The notes: generated by a model from the sequence alone, not told the origin. Positions 1 through 11,635 are shown, numbered from the stretch's first letter. The stretch: DNA of 64,000 nucleotides from Lottia gigantea (GCF_000327385.1 NW_008707123.1:622280-686279), one strand, 5' to 3'. Translations and numbers: made by a program.

Positions 1-2
1 TA

Positions 3-959
3 GTCCGAGTAACAGTCCATGCATCAGAATTGGACTCCTTTTATGGAAGTGGCGTAGTGACGAAATATCGAGGACAAACTGTTATCGCCGTGCCACGAAG
101 TTTAGTGCCCAATGACACAACAGCTTCCCAAACCGAGGTCGACTTTTTCTACGATACTTCAGACTACAAAGGCGTCTTCAAGTCCAAAGGAACTGGTCTA
201 ATATCTGTACCCGATAACCCTCAATTGACCTTAATGACTTTTGACCCAGAACCTGAGGTCATATGCAAGTCATATATTCCTGACATTGACCGATTCAAGG
301 TCGAGGTCACTGTGACCGATGAAGAAGATAATCTGCGTTCAGGAGAAGCGGAAGTGTTTACTGAAGATGGACAATATTACGTCTTGACCAATACTGACTT
401 GATAGACACAGATTTCCAGGCGGAGAACTGTCAAATCAAATTCTGTATTGATGGTGCGCTTGCACCTAGTTTGGGAACTGGGATATTCTATATGGACGAA
501 ACGGATACCATCATTTCGTTTGATCCTGTACCGGAAGTGATAAAACGGGAACTAACGAAACGCGACCCCTTATGGCAGAATAGCGAAGACAGTGACATAA
601 TGCCAATAGTGATCTCACATCCCCACGGCGCCCCTAAAACTGTTACCATGGGAACAGCGTTCACGAACATTCAAAAGGAAATGCTGGAGAGAAGTGTCCT
701 CAAGGATTCTTTGAAATCGAAGCATGCTGTTGGAACCAAGGACGAAAGTGACTTCATCAAAAAAAAGGTGTTGGTTCACACTGCAGACACGTGCCCCGGA
801 AGTTCTGGTGGGATTGTCATTGCCGTTGGAGACGATTCAAAGATAAGGGGAGGCTACTCTAAAGCTTTTATCCATTTACAAGGTTTAAAGTCCGAATTGA
901 TGAAGTTGCAGACTGATTCGGACAATATTAACATATCGACGCTCATTGGTTGGATTTGA
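3..959 (+). CDS. Trypsin-fold (PA clan) protein, 3' part only
   Basis: The frame is open from the left window edge, so the 5' end is missing; 318 codons then TGA are visible. A GSSGG motif in a TCPGSSGG context (about residues 266-270) is the nucleophile loop of trypsin-fold serine peptidases, and HPHG (206-209) resembles the strand found before it in bacterial-like Trypsin_2 proteins. Upstream, two segments look like copies of one half-barrel: GSGVV...FDPEPEV (about 15-85) and SGEAE...FDPVPEV (about 113-179). In each, the place where the catalytic His is expected reads AVPRS or LTNTD, so no His is present. Inference: a pseudo-peptidase, or an enzyme whose His lies in the missing part. Intronless over the visible part. 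Function unknown; the fold call is fairly safe, activity is not. Confidence 0.6.
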   Translation, partial: VRVTVHASELDSFYGSGVVTKYRGQTVIAVPRSLVPNDTTASQTEVDFFYDTSDYKGVFKSKGTGLISVPDNPQLTLMTFDPEPEVICKSYIPDIDRFKVEVTVTDEEDNLRSGEAEVFTEDGQYYVLTNTDLIDTDFQAENCQIKFCIDGALAPSLGTGIFYMDETDTIISFDPVPEVIKRELTKRDPLWQNSEDSDIMPIVISHPHGAPKTVTMGTAFTNIQKEMLERSVLKDSLKSKHAVGTKDESDFIKKKVLVHTADTCPGSSGGIVIAVGDDSKIRGGYSKAFIHLQGLKSELMKLQTDSDNINISTLIGWI

Positions 960-2025
960 TTGTGTGATTGTCATTAGTTGAATATCCGAAATGTTAGCTT
1001 GGATAACGTTTGTGTTCTGATCTTTTACTAACTTCTAGCACCTTCTGTGATTTTGAATTTTGAAACTCTAGCGCTTTCAACTTCCGCTTGATGAAGGAGA
1101 CAACCGGAAGTAACAATGCTTGACAACGGCAGCGAAAAGCAGTTCTATGAAAGTGCATTGTAGACAGGTCGTTTCAGAGTGAGAACCATCTCAGCCGCAC
1201 CTCTCCGCTTCCACAGAGATGCAGCATTTTAAATTCTTATCTCGACGGTTGTCCCGCCATTAAGTCAATCTGCTCCCTATTTGTACCCCTAGTCTCGGGA
1301 GACTGGTGGCGCTACTGACCATAATGATGTAAGAGATGATTCTATTTCTGTTAATATTTCAGTAATCTATTATTGAGAATAAAGTGTATATGATTGACTA
1401 AGATTTTCTTTATTATGTTCTCAGCCGAGTTCTCCAAGTCTGACTTGTTCCAGACCACACAGGAAGGTACATTGTCTCCGATCTAGCATCTTTACTATGT
1501 CAAGCTGTTGAAAACTTTCTGTTCGTAATAGATTGACCATTGTAAAGATGCCGAGTTCGATGCTCTTCTTCTAAGTATCCTGAAATAGTTGTTAGGTCAT
1601 CCTAGAGACCGAACATAAATGAATAGAGGTATGATTGAATTAATGAATGGATACATTAATGAATGAATACGTGAAATGAAGGTATCTGAGGTCTGGTGAG
1701 CTGAAATTAGGCTGCTTGAAGCAAAAAATTCAAATATTTAGAAAATTTATGAGAAATTAAATGCCAAAAAATGTTTAATTAAATTCGCATGATGAACTTA
1801 TCTCTTATATATTGCTTTTTTATACTTTTATAAGTATCATCATTAAAATAATAACAATATATTGGTAGATAGATATCTGACCGAGAGCTATAGATTGTAA
1901 TGAAGAAATATTTGCACAGCAAGCGTTTAAAGTGGGGCAATGCGCCACAGGGTACATTGTGTTCAGTTATCATCAAAATGATCACAGTAATCGATATGAT
2001 CACAGTAATCGATGTTATGTTTTCT
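960..2025. other. Intergenic, no gene seen
   Basis: No supported exon. Holds a short degenerate AATG-rich patch near 1617-1675 and otherwise unremarkable AT-rich sequence. Probably the 3' UTR and flank of the protease-like gene. Confidence 0.5.
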
Positions 2026-2268
2026 AATGGTCTCGATCTCTGTAATGTTCTTAGTCTCTCTTATGGTCCTGATCTCTGTAATGTTCTCGATCTCTGTTGT
2101 GTTCTCGATCTCTGTTATGGTCTCGATCTCTGTTATGTTCCCTGTCTCTGTTATGTTCCTTGTCTCTGTTATGTTATCGATCTCTGTAATGTTCTTTGCC
2201 TCTCTTATGGCCTCGATCTCTGTAATGTTCTCGCTCTCTGTTATGTTCTCTGGCTCCATTATGGTCTC
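2026..2268 (+). repeat. 18-bp minisatellite
   Basis: About 13 imperfect copies of an 18-bp unit close to TCTCTGTTATGTTCTCGA. It keeps long frames open on both strands (Cys/Leu-rich on +, Ile/Thr/Glu-rich on -), but these are by-products of an 18-bp period and not genes. Confidence 0.85.
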
Positions 2269-2549
2269 TATTTTTATTATTGCTATTATTGTAAATGTAC
2301 ATGTTTAATAAATAGATATTCTATGTTGTATAATGAACTTCATATTTTAATTGAATATGAATATAAATATTAGTTATATGAAATTACATGTTAGAAATCG
2401 ATTCGTAATTTCACACAGCGGCAGCAAGCTTTATCAAATCTGATAAACCCACGTTCATTTCGACTGTATATATTCCAGTTAGCTTTAATAATATCGAAAC
2501 GATGAGTTGATGAGGTATTTTAATAGAAGCAGTACGTTTCAGTCTCAGT

Positions 2550-4353
2550 ATGCAGATTGTGGATGTATACGTCGCGGTGCTATTGCTTTATTATGTATGT
2601 CTTCTCGGTATATTAACTACAGAGGAACCGCTCGGAATCGGTAAGTGTATTCCATTCTTATGATTTCGGGTTTTTTTCGGTGTTGACAGCTTTAACGCCT
2701 AAATATGCCTAGCCTATATGACCTGTGCCTATATATGACGTATGCCTAAATCAGGGGTTCTCAACATAGTTCAGCCTTCACTCCCCTGGAGCAATCACGT
2801 GGACCTTTCACTCCCCAAAAATTTGTTTCATCCACATTTGCAGCATGTGATGATGTGAGGTGCTCTCTGAACTCATATGAATTCTTCTCCTGCACCAGTT
2901 GGCCACACCCCTGACACCTTAGTCCCACACCCCAGGGTGTTTTCGTGTGTCTAAAGTACCGTGTCTGACTGACTGGCGCGTTAACTGTTTGTGCTCAATT
3001 GACTGCCACCGTAGGGCCTATGATATTTCAAAGAACTTTTTTTTATGTTATTGTGTGTTCCTGAAGGAAGTGTGTCTATTGTATCGTTTCTAACTGACTG
3101 GTGCGTTAAATATTTGTGCTCAATTGGCTGCTTACCATGTCTGTTGATTGTTATAGGCCTATATATCTTTGACTATTTAGACATAATGCATGTCCACTTT
3201 GTTTTATCTATGATGGTTGCTCTACCCTTGCGATTAAAACCTGTTATTTCACACGTTTACATTAAGGATTAAAGATGGCTCCCTTAATACGACGTTAAAC
3301 ATTGTTGAATTCATCATAAGCACCATAGAAGCGGAAGAACTATTTGGATTCAGAAGCGAGATGACACCATAATCATATACAGCTACATCAAAGGGAGTGC
3401 ATTACGAATGGCGTCATCATTATTACGTGTGTTTACGTCATAATTATCTTACTAACGTTAACGTCTTAAAGGCCTACCCCATGTCATCGTATCACGAATA
3501 CGGGCTTTGACATGGTCTTAGTATGACGAATGGGGGTGTGGTTTGGACACGATGACCCCTTGTACACTCGGTCCCATTTGAACAAGGAATAGAACGGCCA
3601 GATTCGGATCCAGACTACTTTAGACAGGTTCATATTAAATTTTGTCAGGCCCACATTTCGATTCATTTACATTTACTGAATATTAAAGCCTATCGGATCT
3701 GTCACCTCAAAATTTAATAGGTGTAAAAGAGATTTAGGCCTTTGTCTCCAAATTAGCATTCAATGTTTTTAAAGTCAAATATGGTGATCTGTATATAGAC
3801 GGTAGTTTATGAGAAGTGTCAACGTTATTAGAATCAATATTCTTGTAGTATATTATTCATAGTCATTCTACGCTCCACTAATTTCATCATCATGCTCCTA
3901 CTTTTTCTTATTAAAGTGGAACGAAAAACTACATTATAATATCTATATAGACGTTAAACTACGTCATATTACCACTAGTACCGTTTGTACGGGGGTGGGG
4001 TGGGTGTGTGTGTTAGGAAAGAGGGGTGGGGGTGCAGAAAAGAGGCTATCATTTTAGGCTACATAGGGAATGAATTACCTCCATCATCATCTTTATACCC
4101 CACAAGTGTAGGCCATCATCGATAGCGACAGACTTTCATGGACATTGCCACCCTATTGTTCCTCGAGAATAGGACGTAAAACTCCATGGCATTTCTTTAT
4201 TACAGAATGTGGTGTGAACAACACTGTTACGGTGGTTGGTGTCTGCATGCTTCCAGAGGACTGTCAGGAGGCCAACTGGCTCCAAGGACCTTCTGATCTG
4301 TGCTCAAAATCAGACAACGAAACCACTTGCTGCTTTGACCCAGCAACGAATGG
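2550..4353 (+). CDS. Secreted peptide with clip-like cysteine module (2 exons seen)
   Basis: Exon 1 (2550-2640) begins with ATG and encodes a hydrophobic signal peptide (VAVLLLYYVCLLGIL) followed by a GTAAGT donor in phase 1. Exon 2 (4206-4353) starts after TTTATTACAG in the matching phase and carries six cysteines spaced C-x10-C-x5-C-x12-C-x8-C-C. That is the pattern of clip domains found before serine proteases or in clip-only secreted proteins. A GTATGT donor follows at 4354; if it is not used, the frame runs on to a stop at 4504 with an AATAAA-type signal close by. No further exon was found before the SLC22 gene, so the 3' structure is uncertain. Function not assigned; an extracellular or defence role is only a guess. 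Confidence 0.5.
2760..2945. repeat. Dispersed repeat with CACACCCC-rich end
   Basis: The stretch reading CTCCTGCACCAGTTGGCCAC (about 2888) recurs in altered form near 53195, where it adjoins a tandem array built on the same CACCCC-rich sequence. A non-coding dispersed repeat inside the first intron of the clip-like gene. Confidence 0.5.
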
Positions 4354-4659
4354 GTATGTGTGTCTTTCTCTTTCAAATGCCTTCACCCTCTCACAGACAT
4401 TTTATTGTATAAAGACGGGGTCATATCCCTTTAAAGGAATGACTCCACGAGCTTTCTTCAGGTGTCAAATAATAAAAGAATACTCATTCTTCTTTCAGAA
4501 ATAAATCCACTGGCAATTAAATCGAATGAAAGTAAAAAACAAACTAAGATAGCTGTGATAAACTGATAATAAAAAGCTATATTCAACTTGTGTTATGCTT
4601 ATTATTGATTGATATACATTGTTTCTCTATTCGTAATGATATTAAATAAATCCCGGCAT

Positions 4660-4910
4660 AGGTCGAGATATACCTTCTGATGTTTCAACCATGTTTCCAG
4701 CCTGTCAGTGATGCAGGTCGGAGGGGCTGGCATGGAAAAAGCTTCTAGTGGTTCGGATAAAACAATAAACCGAGGCCTCTTGTTCTATAAACTTTGCACG
4801 TTAACTATCCTTCGACAAAGAGTAGGCTAATGCCGCTGTCCTGGCAAAATTTCACTCATTGTGCACTGCATGCCGTTGCCCATTCTTTGCAAGGCATACG
4901 CCAACATGCA
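4660..4910 (+). repeat. Dispersed repeat family A, long copy
   Basis: Long copy of a non-coding repeat also seen near 11000-11300 (both orientations), 31575-31790, 33284-33540, 42780-42840, 47870-48080, 61010-61230, 61980-62100 and 62330-62470. Recognisable blocks are GGCTGGCATGGAAAAAGC, AATAAACCGAGGCC, GCCGCTGTCCTGGCAAAATT and CACTGCATGCCGTTGCC; other copies end in GACGTAAAACTCCAT plus a T-rich tail (that tail alone is at 4170-4200). The tail suggests a SINE-like element, but I see no clear pol III promoter boxes in it. Confidence 0.7.
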
Positions 4911-5293
4911 CTTTGGCTTTGAGGCGCACTATTTCCTCGTGTTTTCCACACACACCGAATTGAATACTTTTATTCAGAGAGATTTAAATATAAAGTTAAT
5001 GCAAATACCGAATCATCTTCACAATGCCAAGGTATTAGACGACGTTGGTAAAAGCTTGATATTGTGAAGCCTATCGAGTGTGACTTGGCTAAATTGTACA
5101 GACTGATAAGTCATTTATCAAACCAAATCCATGACTATGCATAATCTGATCTGGTGTAACGCATCTTAAGATAAAAGATTGATCTCAAGGGCGTCTCAAG
5201 AAGAGTCTAGTTTGACATTGATGGTCTCAGGAAATCACACGGTTGTCCAAACCGATCTTTTTTGAGAGTAGTGAAGTATATGAAGAATCCAAG

Positions 5294-8200
5294 ATGGCGA
5301 AAAAAATGGCGGATCTGAGCCGTGTTGATGTAGATGACGTTCTCATTGCGTTGAAAAGTAATGGTCGTTATCAAATTTTCATGTATTTTGCGAACACGTT
5401 TGTCTATTTTTCCGAGGCTTTCCCAACATTGAGCATCGTTTTCTTGGGTAAGTAGCATACCAAGCTTAACATATAATATAGTGTATTTTCAATCGGCAAT
5501 GCTTTCAGTGTTCTTAACAGTTAGCGAAAAAGCTTAAAATTGGTCTCAAAATGGAGGTTGCAGCCCCAAGGACATCTTCGCAATGTCAAGTTATTGCGAA
5601 CTTCGAACTTCGTAATCGCTTGACGCTGTGAATTTGTTGCGGAAAGTCTATCTTGGTCTCCCATGGAGCATCTTAGCTCCATGGTAGACCAAGATAGACT
5701 TTCCGCAACAAATCTTTATCCTTGCAGGGAAGGCAAATCCTCATACGTGTGCCCCTCCGCCTGGAATTTACGGCAACGACTCCGACTACGTGTTAGACCA
5801 GTGTTCAATCACCTTCACAGATAACGATACTGGTATTAAAAACGTTACATCCTGCCTCTACGGTTATCAGTATGAATATCCGAAAGATATGTCGGTGGTT
5901 TCTTACGTGAGTTATACCATTTACTATTTAATTTAGCACCCCTCCCCCTTTCTAGTCGCATCAGGTGTTCCTGAAAGATACGCACGACCCCCTCCCCTCA
6001 TTAACGATACCAACAACTCGATCATTATACCACTGCGTGACAGGATCTCCAATCCACTACTGGTACAAGACGCCATGGGCTTATGATCAGTTACTTCTGC
6101 ACATGCCAAATTAATAAATCCTGTCGCAAATAGCATCAGGTCTTCCGAAACGATGAGCATTCATTGCAAATTTCAATGTCATTGATCTTTCAGTTCGACC
6201 TAGTTTGTGATCGAGCCGCCCTGAATGATTTTTCCCAGACCCTGATGAGCCTAGGAATGGCTGTTGGATCGTCCACCTTCACGATAGCTTCAGATCGGTA
6301 CGGGAGAAAACCAGTCATCATTCTGGCTCAAATGCTGGTTTTGGTTTCTGGAATCGGATCATCGTTGGCGCCAAATTATAGTCTGTTCGCAGTGACGAGG
6401 TTTTTATCTGGAGTAGGATCTTCGGTAAGCCTGGCGTTATTACTATACCATCGTAAGGGAGAGAGAGGAGTGTGTGGGGGGGGGGGGGTTAGGGTTAGGG
6501 TTAGGGTTAGGGGGGAGGGGGGGGTCCTTTTTTTCTCTTCTTCGGTTTCCTCTTCCCCCCTTCTTTTTCTTTCTCCCACATCCTCCTTCTTCCTTCTCCT
6601 CCTCCTTACCCTCTATGCTCCTCCGCCTTGTCTCCTCCTCTTCCTCGTTCCTTCTCTCCCTGCTTCTACTTCCTCTTCCTTACTCCTTCTATTGCTTCCT
6701 CCTTCTCTTCCTCGTTCCTTCTCTCCCTTCTTCCTGCTCTTCCCTCCTCCTCCTCTTCCTAGTTCCTTCTTCCTCTTCCTAGTTCCTTCACTCCCTCATT
6801 CCTTCTCTCCTTCTTCCTCCGTGTTTTTCCTCCTCCACTTCCTTCTTCCTCCTCCACTTCCTTCTTCCTCCTCCACTTCCTTCTTCACTTCCTTCTTCCT
6901 CCTCCTATTTCTTGTTCCTTCTCTTCCTTCTTCTACTTCTTCCTCTTCCTCGTTTCTTCTCTTCCTTCCTCCTTCTCTTCTTCTTTCCTTCTCTCCCTTC
7001 TTCATCAGGATCAATATCAGCATCAGCATTAAATATAATACAACTTTCTATCTTCTTCTTCCTTAGGGTATGATTTTGGCAGCAGTGACCTACCTCATCG
7101 AAATCTTCCCACATCATCAAAGGAGATATGTTGGAAGCTTTGGATTACTGACGTGGACCGTGTGTGTATCATCTCTGTCACCAGTGGCATATATTGTGCG
7201 CATGTACAGCTGGCAGATTGTCAATTTAACGCTGACGTCTGTTTCTCTTTTTTCTCTAGTACAGTACTGGTGAGTTATCTACCTTTAATATAGTTACCTC
7301 CCTTAGTTTGCATTCTGTTCAGTATTCTTTTGACAGCTTCATGAGGAACTTATACCAACAGCTCTTGTACTGTTTGATAAAGCAGCTTGAACTTTGTTTA
7401 TATTGAGTTATATCTTGAAAAAGCAATAAAAAAAACATCATTTCTGTTGTTATTATTTGTCTGTGGTCATTTCCAACTTTCCTTTGGTTTATGGAAATCG
7501 TATATTTGTATTCAAGGCATCAATGTATTATTTAAGCGCCATTTTGTCCTTCAGGATAAATGATGAATCAATAAGATGGTTGGTCGCTAACAACAGATTA
7601 GAAGAGACGGTACGACTGGTGAAGAAAGCTGCCAAAATGAACAAGATCAATGCAAATGAACCATTGAAGGTTAGTTGATTCACTTGGAAATCAGTAGTCC
7701 GTAGGCTGGTGAAAGCCTACTTAAATAAAACAGGCGCACAAAGGTGGTACATCCATTAAAAGGACAGGTCTTTCGTCATTATCAAGCAAAGATAGCTTTA
7801 GCTAAGCCAATCAATAATAGTGTTCACAGCTCACTGTCAAAATTTGAGCCTTCAAATCCTGTGTGTCCAGAATTATCAGTGTTTGACAGTTAAAAATGAC
7901 CACTTGACAAACTGTAAATATTAATTAGGAACATCTGGCAAACAATTCCATTCTTGTTTTAGGGCAAAAAATGCGCATAATACTCGCAATTATACAATAC
8001 ATTGCCTTATTCATTTTCATAAGCACACTTTCTCAAATAACTTGATCTTTGACCAATTTCAGATAATTTACGAAAATATACCAATATCGAATGAACCAGA
8101 TGGCGCTCTTAACACGGGTGATGAGTTTCCAGAGGTGACAACTCTCTTGACGTCTGAAAACAAAGGGAGAAAACTGAAAGAAAACATCAATGAAAACTAC

Positions 8201-11200
8201 AACTTCTGTGATCTATTTAAACATAGAAGAATAGTGGTAACTCTACTCATAGTGTGGTTTATCTGGTATGTATGGCTTTAGATTCCTGTTATGCGACCTT
8301 TTTTGAGGAGGATGGAGAGGGGTGGAGGAGGTTACAGTAGCTACTGCTACTAATCACCATTCATCATTGCCCCTCCGAACAAACAAACGACGGGTCTGTT
8401 TTGATTTTCTTATGATAAGTCTTACACATTTGAATTTATTATATAGTCCCTCATTGATATAGCCCTCTCCCCCCTCCCCCCTCTTCCACTTTCAAATATC
8501 TTTTTCATTTTACATAAGGAAAGCCCCTACTCACCTACAACCTTTCGCCTAATGATTCATAGAAAAGCCATAGCAAGGTATTTTTTCCGTGGAGTATCTA
8601 GGAAACAAATTAGGTGAGAGGGCGTGCAGGGGCCACAAAATTTTCCAGAGGCTATTCTACAGGCTATTCTACAAAATGATACAAAATTTGAAAGTAGGGG
8701 TGGGGAGGGGCAATGTGGGGCCAGCTGCTTTTTAGCACCCTCCCCTGTAGAACGCCACCGATGCTGACTAGACTAAGGCAGATATAACTAATATATGTTA
8801 TTTTGTTATTTAGGTTTACCAATAGCTTGACGTATTATGGATTATTTTTAACTTCGTCCAGTCTAGCTGGTAATCTTTACCTCAATTTCTTCCTGAATGC
8901 ACTGGTCGAGGGCCCTTCAGCTCTGATATACTGGTTCACTATTGACAGGTTAGTACTCATATCATACCTAAAGGGGGTGGGGGTAGTAGCTCTGTCTGTA
9001 AAAGTTCTCAATATCTTATGACATCTGGTAAAATCTCAAGCACTGGTCGAGGGGCCTTCAGCTCTGATATACTGGTTCACTATTAACAGGTTAGTACTGA
9101 TATCATGGCAAAAGGGGAGAAGGGTTGTAGCTCTTTCTAATAGAGTGAAATAGTGGTTCACTATATAGACAGGTTAGTCACGCTGTGGTGCAGGAAGGGA
9201 GGGTTGTAGCCCTGTCGATTAGATAGCTCGACAAATCTGGCTCAACCTTGTTTCTCAGAATGATATACGCATGTGATATCATCCTATCATCCAGGTATCA
9301 CATCTGAGGAACTTGAGTAGGGCCAGAGATGTCGAGCCATTGGTAATACTGGTTATTATATCTTGTATATTCTGAAAGCACTGGTCGAGGATCCTATTGT
9401 ATATTGTCTTGTATATGATACATCATACTTTGATTGAAGTAGTGGTCATTGTTAAGGTGTGTGTAGTGAGTGGCTGTAGTGGAATATATTAGATTGTTTG
9501 TAATATGAATTCTGTTTATAGATATGGTAGAAAGAAGACATGTATGGCTTTTCATGCTGTAGCTGCCATCGGAATGATCGGGTCCACCATCTTTAAATTC
9601 TATGGTAAGTGGTCAATTGTTATTATGTCTTCTTTTTCTGAGTTTTTGAAGCAGTGAGCACAATCTTTCGAGTAGGTCAACAATGACCAGTCTAGCTGAT
9701 AATCTGTAACTCAATTTCTTCCTGAATGCACTGGTTAAGGGCCCTTCTTTCTATAAATTCTATGGCAAGGGGTCAATTAAAGTGGTTTATTATGGCTTAC
9801 ATGTCTGAGCCATTTGGATGCAGTGAGCGCAATCTTTTGAATAGGTCTACAATGGTATTACTTCTTTTCATTGCCATGGTTCACATGGTTTTGGAGGTAG
9901 ATGTGGTTTTTGAATACATGCAAAATAATTGTTATATTTCAGATACTCCTTGGTCATCAGCCTTGTCCACTACCTTGTCCATAATTGGTAAATTTGGTAT
10001 ATCAGGTTCCTTCAATGTTATTTTTATGTATACACCAGAAATGATTCCCACCAATGTCAGGTAAAAATTTATTTACTTATTACTAAATAAGTGATTTACT
10101 TAATGACTTACTTAATTACGTACTTACTTATATAGTGGATAAGTGACTTACTAAATACGTGATATACTTAATGACTTACTTATTTATTTACTTACTTATA
10201 TAGTGGATAAGTGACTTACTATATATGTGATATACTTAATGACTTACTTATTTATTTACTTACTTATATAGTGGATAAGTGACTTACTAAATACGTGATA
10301 TACTTAATGACTTACTTATTTATTTACTTACTTATTTAGTGGATAAGTGACTTACTAAATACGTGATATACTTAATGACTTACTTATTTATTTACTTACT
10401 TATTTAGTGGATAAGTAACTTACTAAATACGTGATATACTTAGTGACTTACTTATTTATTTACTTACTTATTTAGTGGATAAGTGACTTACTAAATACGT
10501 GATATACTTCGTGACTTACTTGTCACTTGATATGTGATTTACTTAATGACTTTCTTACTTATTGAGTGGATTAGTGACTTACTAAATAAGTGATTTACTT
10601 AATGACGTACTTATTTATTTACTTACTTGTTTACTGACTGGATGACTTACTTTCTGACTGACTTTCTGGCTGACTTATTTATTAACTTAATTAGTTATTA
10701 ACTTACTTACTGACTTACTGACTAATTTGTATAAATTTATTCCAGAAATCTGTGTTATGGTACAGCGTCTGCAGCAGCACGTATTGGTGGAATGATAGCT
10801 CCGTTTTCCAGTCTACTGGTACGTATTTAAACAATACAGTAGCTTTCTTCCTCCAGTCTTAATGATAGTCCAGCCTTCATTATCCAGTCCTACTTTATCT
10901 ACATACAGCTGCTTAGACAGAACAGGAGAGGAGAAGTCTGGGTATCAGAGACTTAAAGAAATCATATTTCTAAATGAGTTGTGTTGATGCATTCGGCATT
11001 TCTCATGTAGATCGGAGGAGGGGCTGATTGGATTGGACAATAAACCAAGGAGCTGTGTGCTACAGGCTGTGCACGTTAAAGATCCCTCTACAGTTGGAAA
11101 TCAAAAAAGAACAGGCTAATGCTGCTGGAAAAATTTCCCTCATTGTACACTGCATGGCGTTGCCAGTCTTCATTAGCCAAATTAAGTTAATTCTAACTGT

Positions 11201-11635
11201 CTTTAATGTTCGCAACCTGTAGCACATGGGCCTCGGTTTATTGTCCTATCAGAACAACTAGAAGCTTTTTCCATGTCAGCCCCTCTGATTTGCGTTACTG
11301 ACGTTGAAAATCTGAAGGTATTATCTCCACTTATTCTGGGATTAAACCCTGGCCCTTTAGGTTAGCAAGCTTCTAACTCACTCAGCTACCATGGCAACCT
11401 CCCGATTAGGTGCAGACGTAAGACGATTTGATTTGATTTGTAATAAAATAGTTTCTCTACTGTATTTCAGGCTGGAAGTTATTCATGGGCTCCAGGAGCA
11501 ATACTAGGAATATGTTGTATTGTAGCTACAATATTGATCATATTTCTACCAGAGACGATGGGAAAAGAGCTTCCACAAAACATGTTGGATCTCGAGGATC
11601 TTTTTAAACCTAAGACAGACGTTGAGGACCGCTGA
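5294..11635 (+). CDS. SLC22-family organic cation/anion transporter (MFS), 11 exons
   Basis: Exons: 5294-5447, 5728-5906, 6194-6424, 7067-7269, 7555-7669, 8063-8265, 8814-8948, 9522-9604, 9943-10060, 10746-10818, 11471-11635. All junctions are GT-AG and phases agree, giving 552 aa, the usual SLC22 length. Hallmarks: TM1 near residues 26-52; an extracellular loop with N-glycosylation sites; FDLVCDRAAL then TM2; the MFS motif DRYGRK (145-150) and its echo DRYGRKK in the second half; the post-TM6 segment ESIRWLVANNRLEE; GKFGISGSFNVIFMYTPEM; and C-terminal LPETMGKELP. Polyspecific plasma-membrane carrier of organic ions; which subgroup (OCT, OCTN, OAT or an invertebrate branch) cannot be told by eye. 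ATG 5294 is chosen as the first in-frame Met; Met5 is an alternative. Several introns are filled with tandem repeats, and one carries fragments of exon 7. Confidence 0.95.
5565..5712. repeat. Inverted pair of 30-bp motif plus 37-bp-arm hairpin
   Basis: Positions 5569-5632 hold the dispersed 30-bp motif (CACAATGTCAAGCTATTACG type) as an inverted pair. Immediately after, 5633-5669 and 5676-5712 are reverse complements with one mismatch, separated by a 6-base loop. The hairpin ends 15 bp before exon 2 of the SLC22 gene, next to its branch/pyrimidine region. Confidence 0.85.
6489..6512 (+). repeat. Interstitial TTAGGG tract with flanking G runs
   Basis: Four perfect TTAGGG units, preceded by a run of about 12 G and followed by GGGGGAGGGGGGGG, inside SLC22 intron 3. 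TTAGGG is the metazoan telomere unit. The strand has strong G-quadruplex potential. Confidence 0.9.
6523..7018 (+). repeat. 500-bp polypyrimidine tract
   Basis: Almost pure C/T sequence built from TCCTTCTTCCTCCTCC-like units, filling the rest of SLC22 intron 3 up to its acceptor. Long frames through it on both strands are low-complexity artefacts. Confidence 0.9.
8990..9785 (+). repeat. Fragments of SLC22 exons 7 and 8 inside their own introns
   Basis: About 9040-9120 repeats the 3' end of exon 7 with its splice donor (GGTTCACTATTAACAGGTTA against exon GGTTCACTATTGACAGGTTA). Shorter echoes occur at 9145-9180 and near 9383. About 9680-9780 joins another exon 7 piece (CAATTTCTTCCTGAATGCAC) to a copy of the end of exon 8 (TAAATTCTATGG). 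None keeps the full exon or reading frame. Confidence 0.8.
10067..10640 (+). repeat. 68-bp tandem repeat, about 7-8 copies
   Basis: Starts of GTGGATAAGTGACTTACTAA at 10135, 10203 and 10271 give a 68-bp period. Within each unit are ACTTACTTATTTATTT sub-repeats. Outer copies decay. Fills most of SLC22 intron 9. Confidence 0.9.
11000..11300. repeat. Repeat family A, two pieces in opposite orientation
   Basis: About 11020-11200 is a + copy (TGCACGTTAAAGATCCCTC ... AATTTCCCTCATTGTACACT). About 11225-11310 is the reverse complement of the leading part of the family (GGCCTCGGTTTATTGTCC, TTTTTCCATGTCAGCCCCTC). Lies in SLC22 intron 10. Confidence 0.75.
11330..11405 (-). repeat. tRNA-like SINE fragment
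   Basis: On the minus strand, GGTAGCTGAGTGAGTTAGAAG resembles a pol III A box region and GGGTTTAATCCC resembles a B box. No foldable tRNA, so a SINE fragment rather than a tRNA gene. Confidence 0.4.

Noticed and set aside
1900-2373. Long overlapping frames on both strands rich in Leu/Cys or Ile/Thr/Glu
   Set aside because: Produced by the 18-bp minisatellite, whose period is a multiple of three.
6164-7066. 300-aa frame extending an SLC22 exon
   Set aside because: Only 6194-6424 is an exon; the rest reads through the GTAAGC donor into polypyrimidine sequence.
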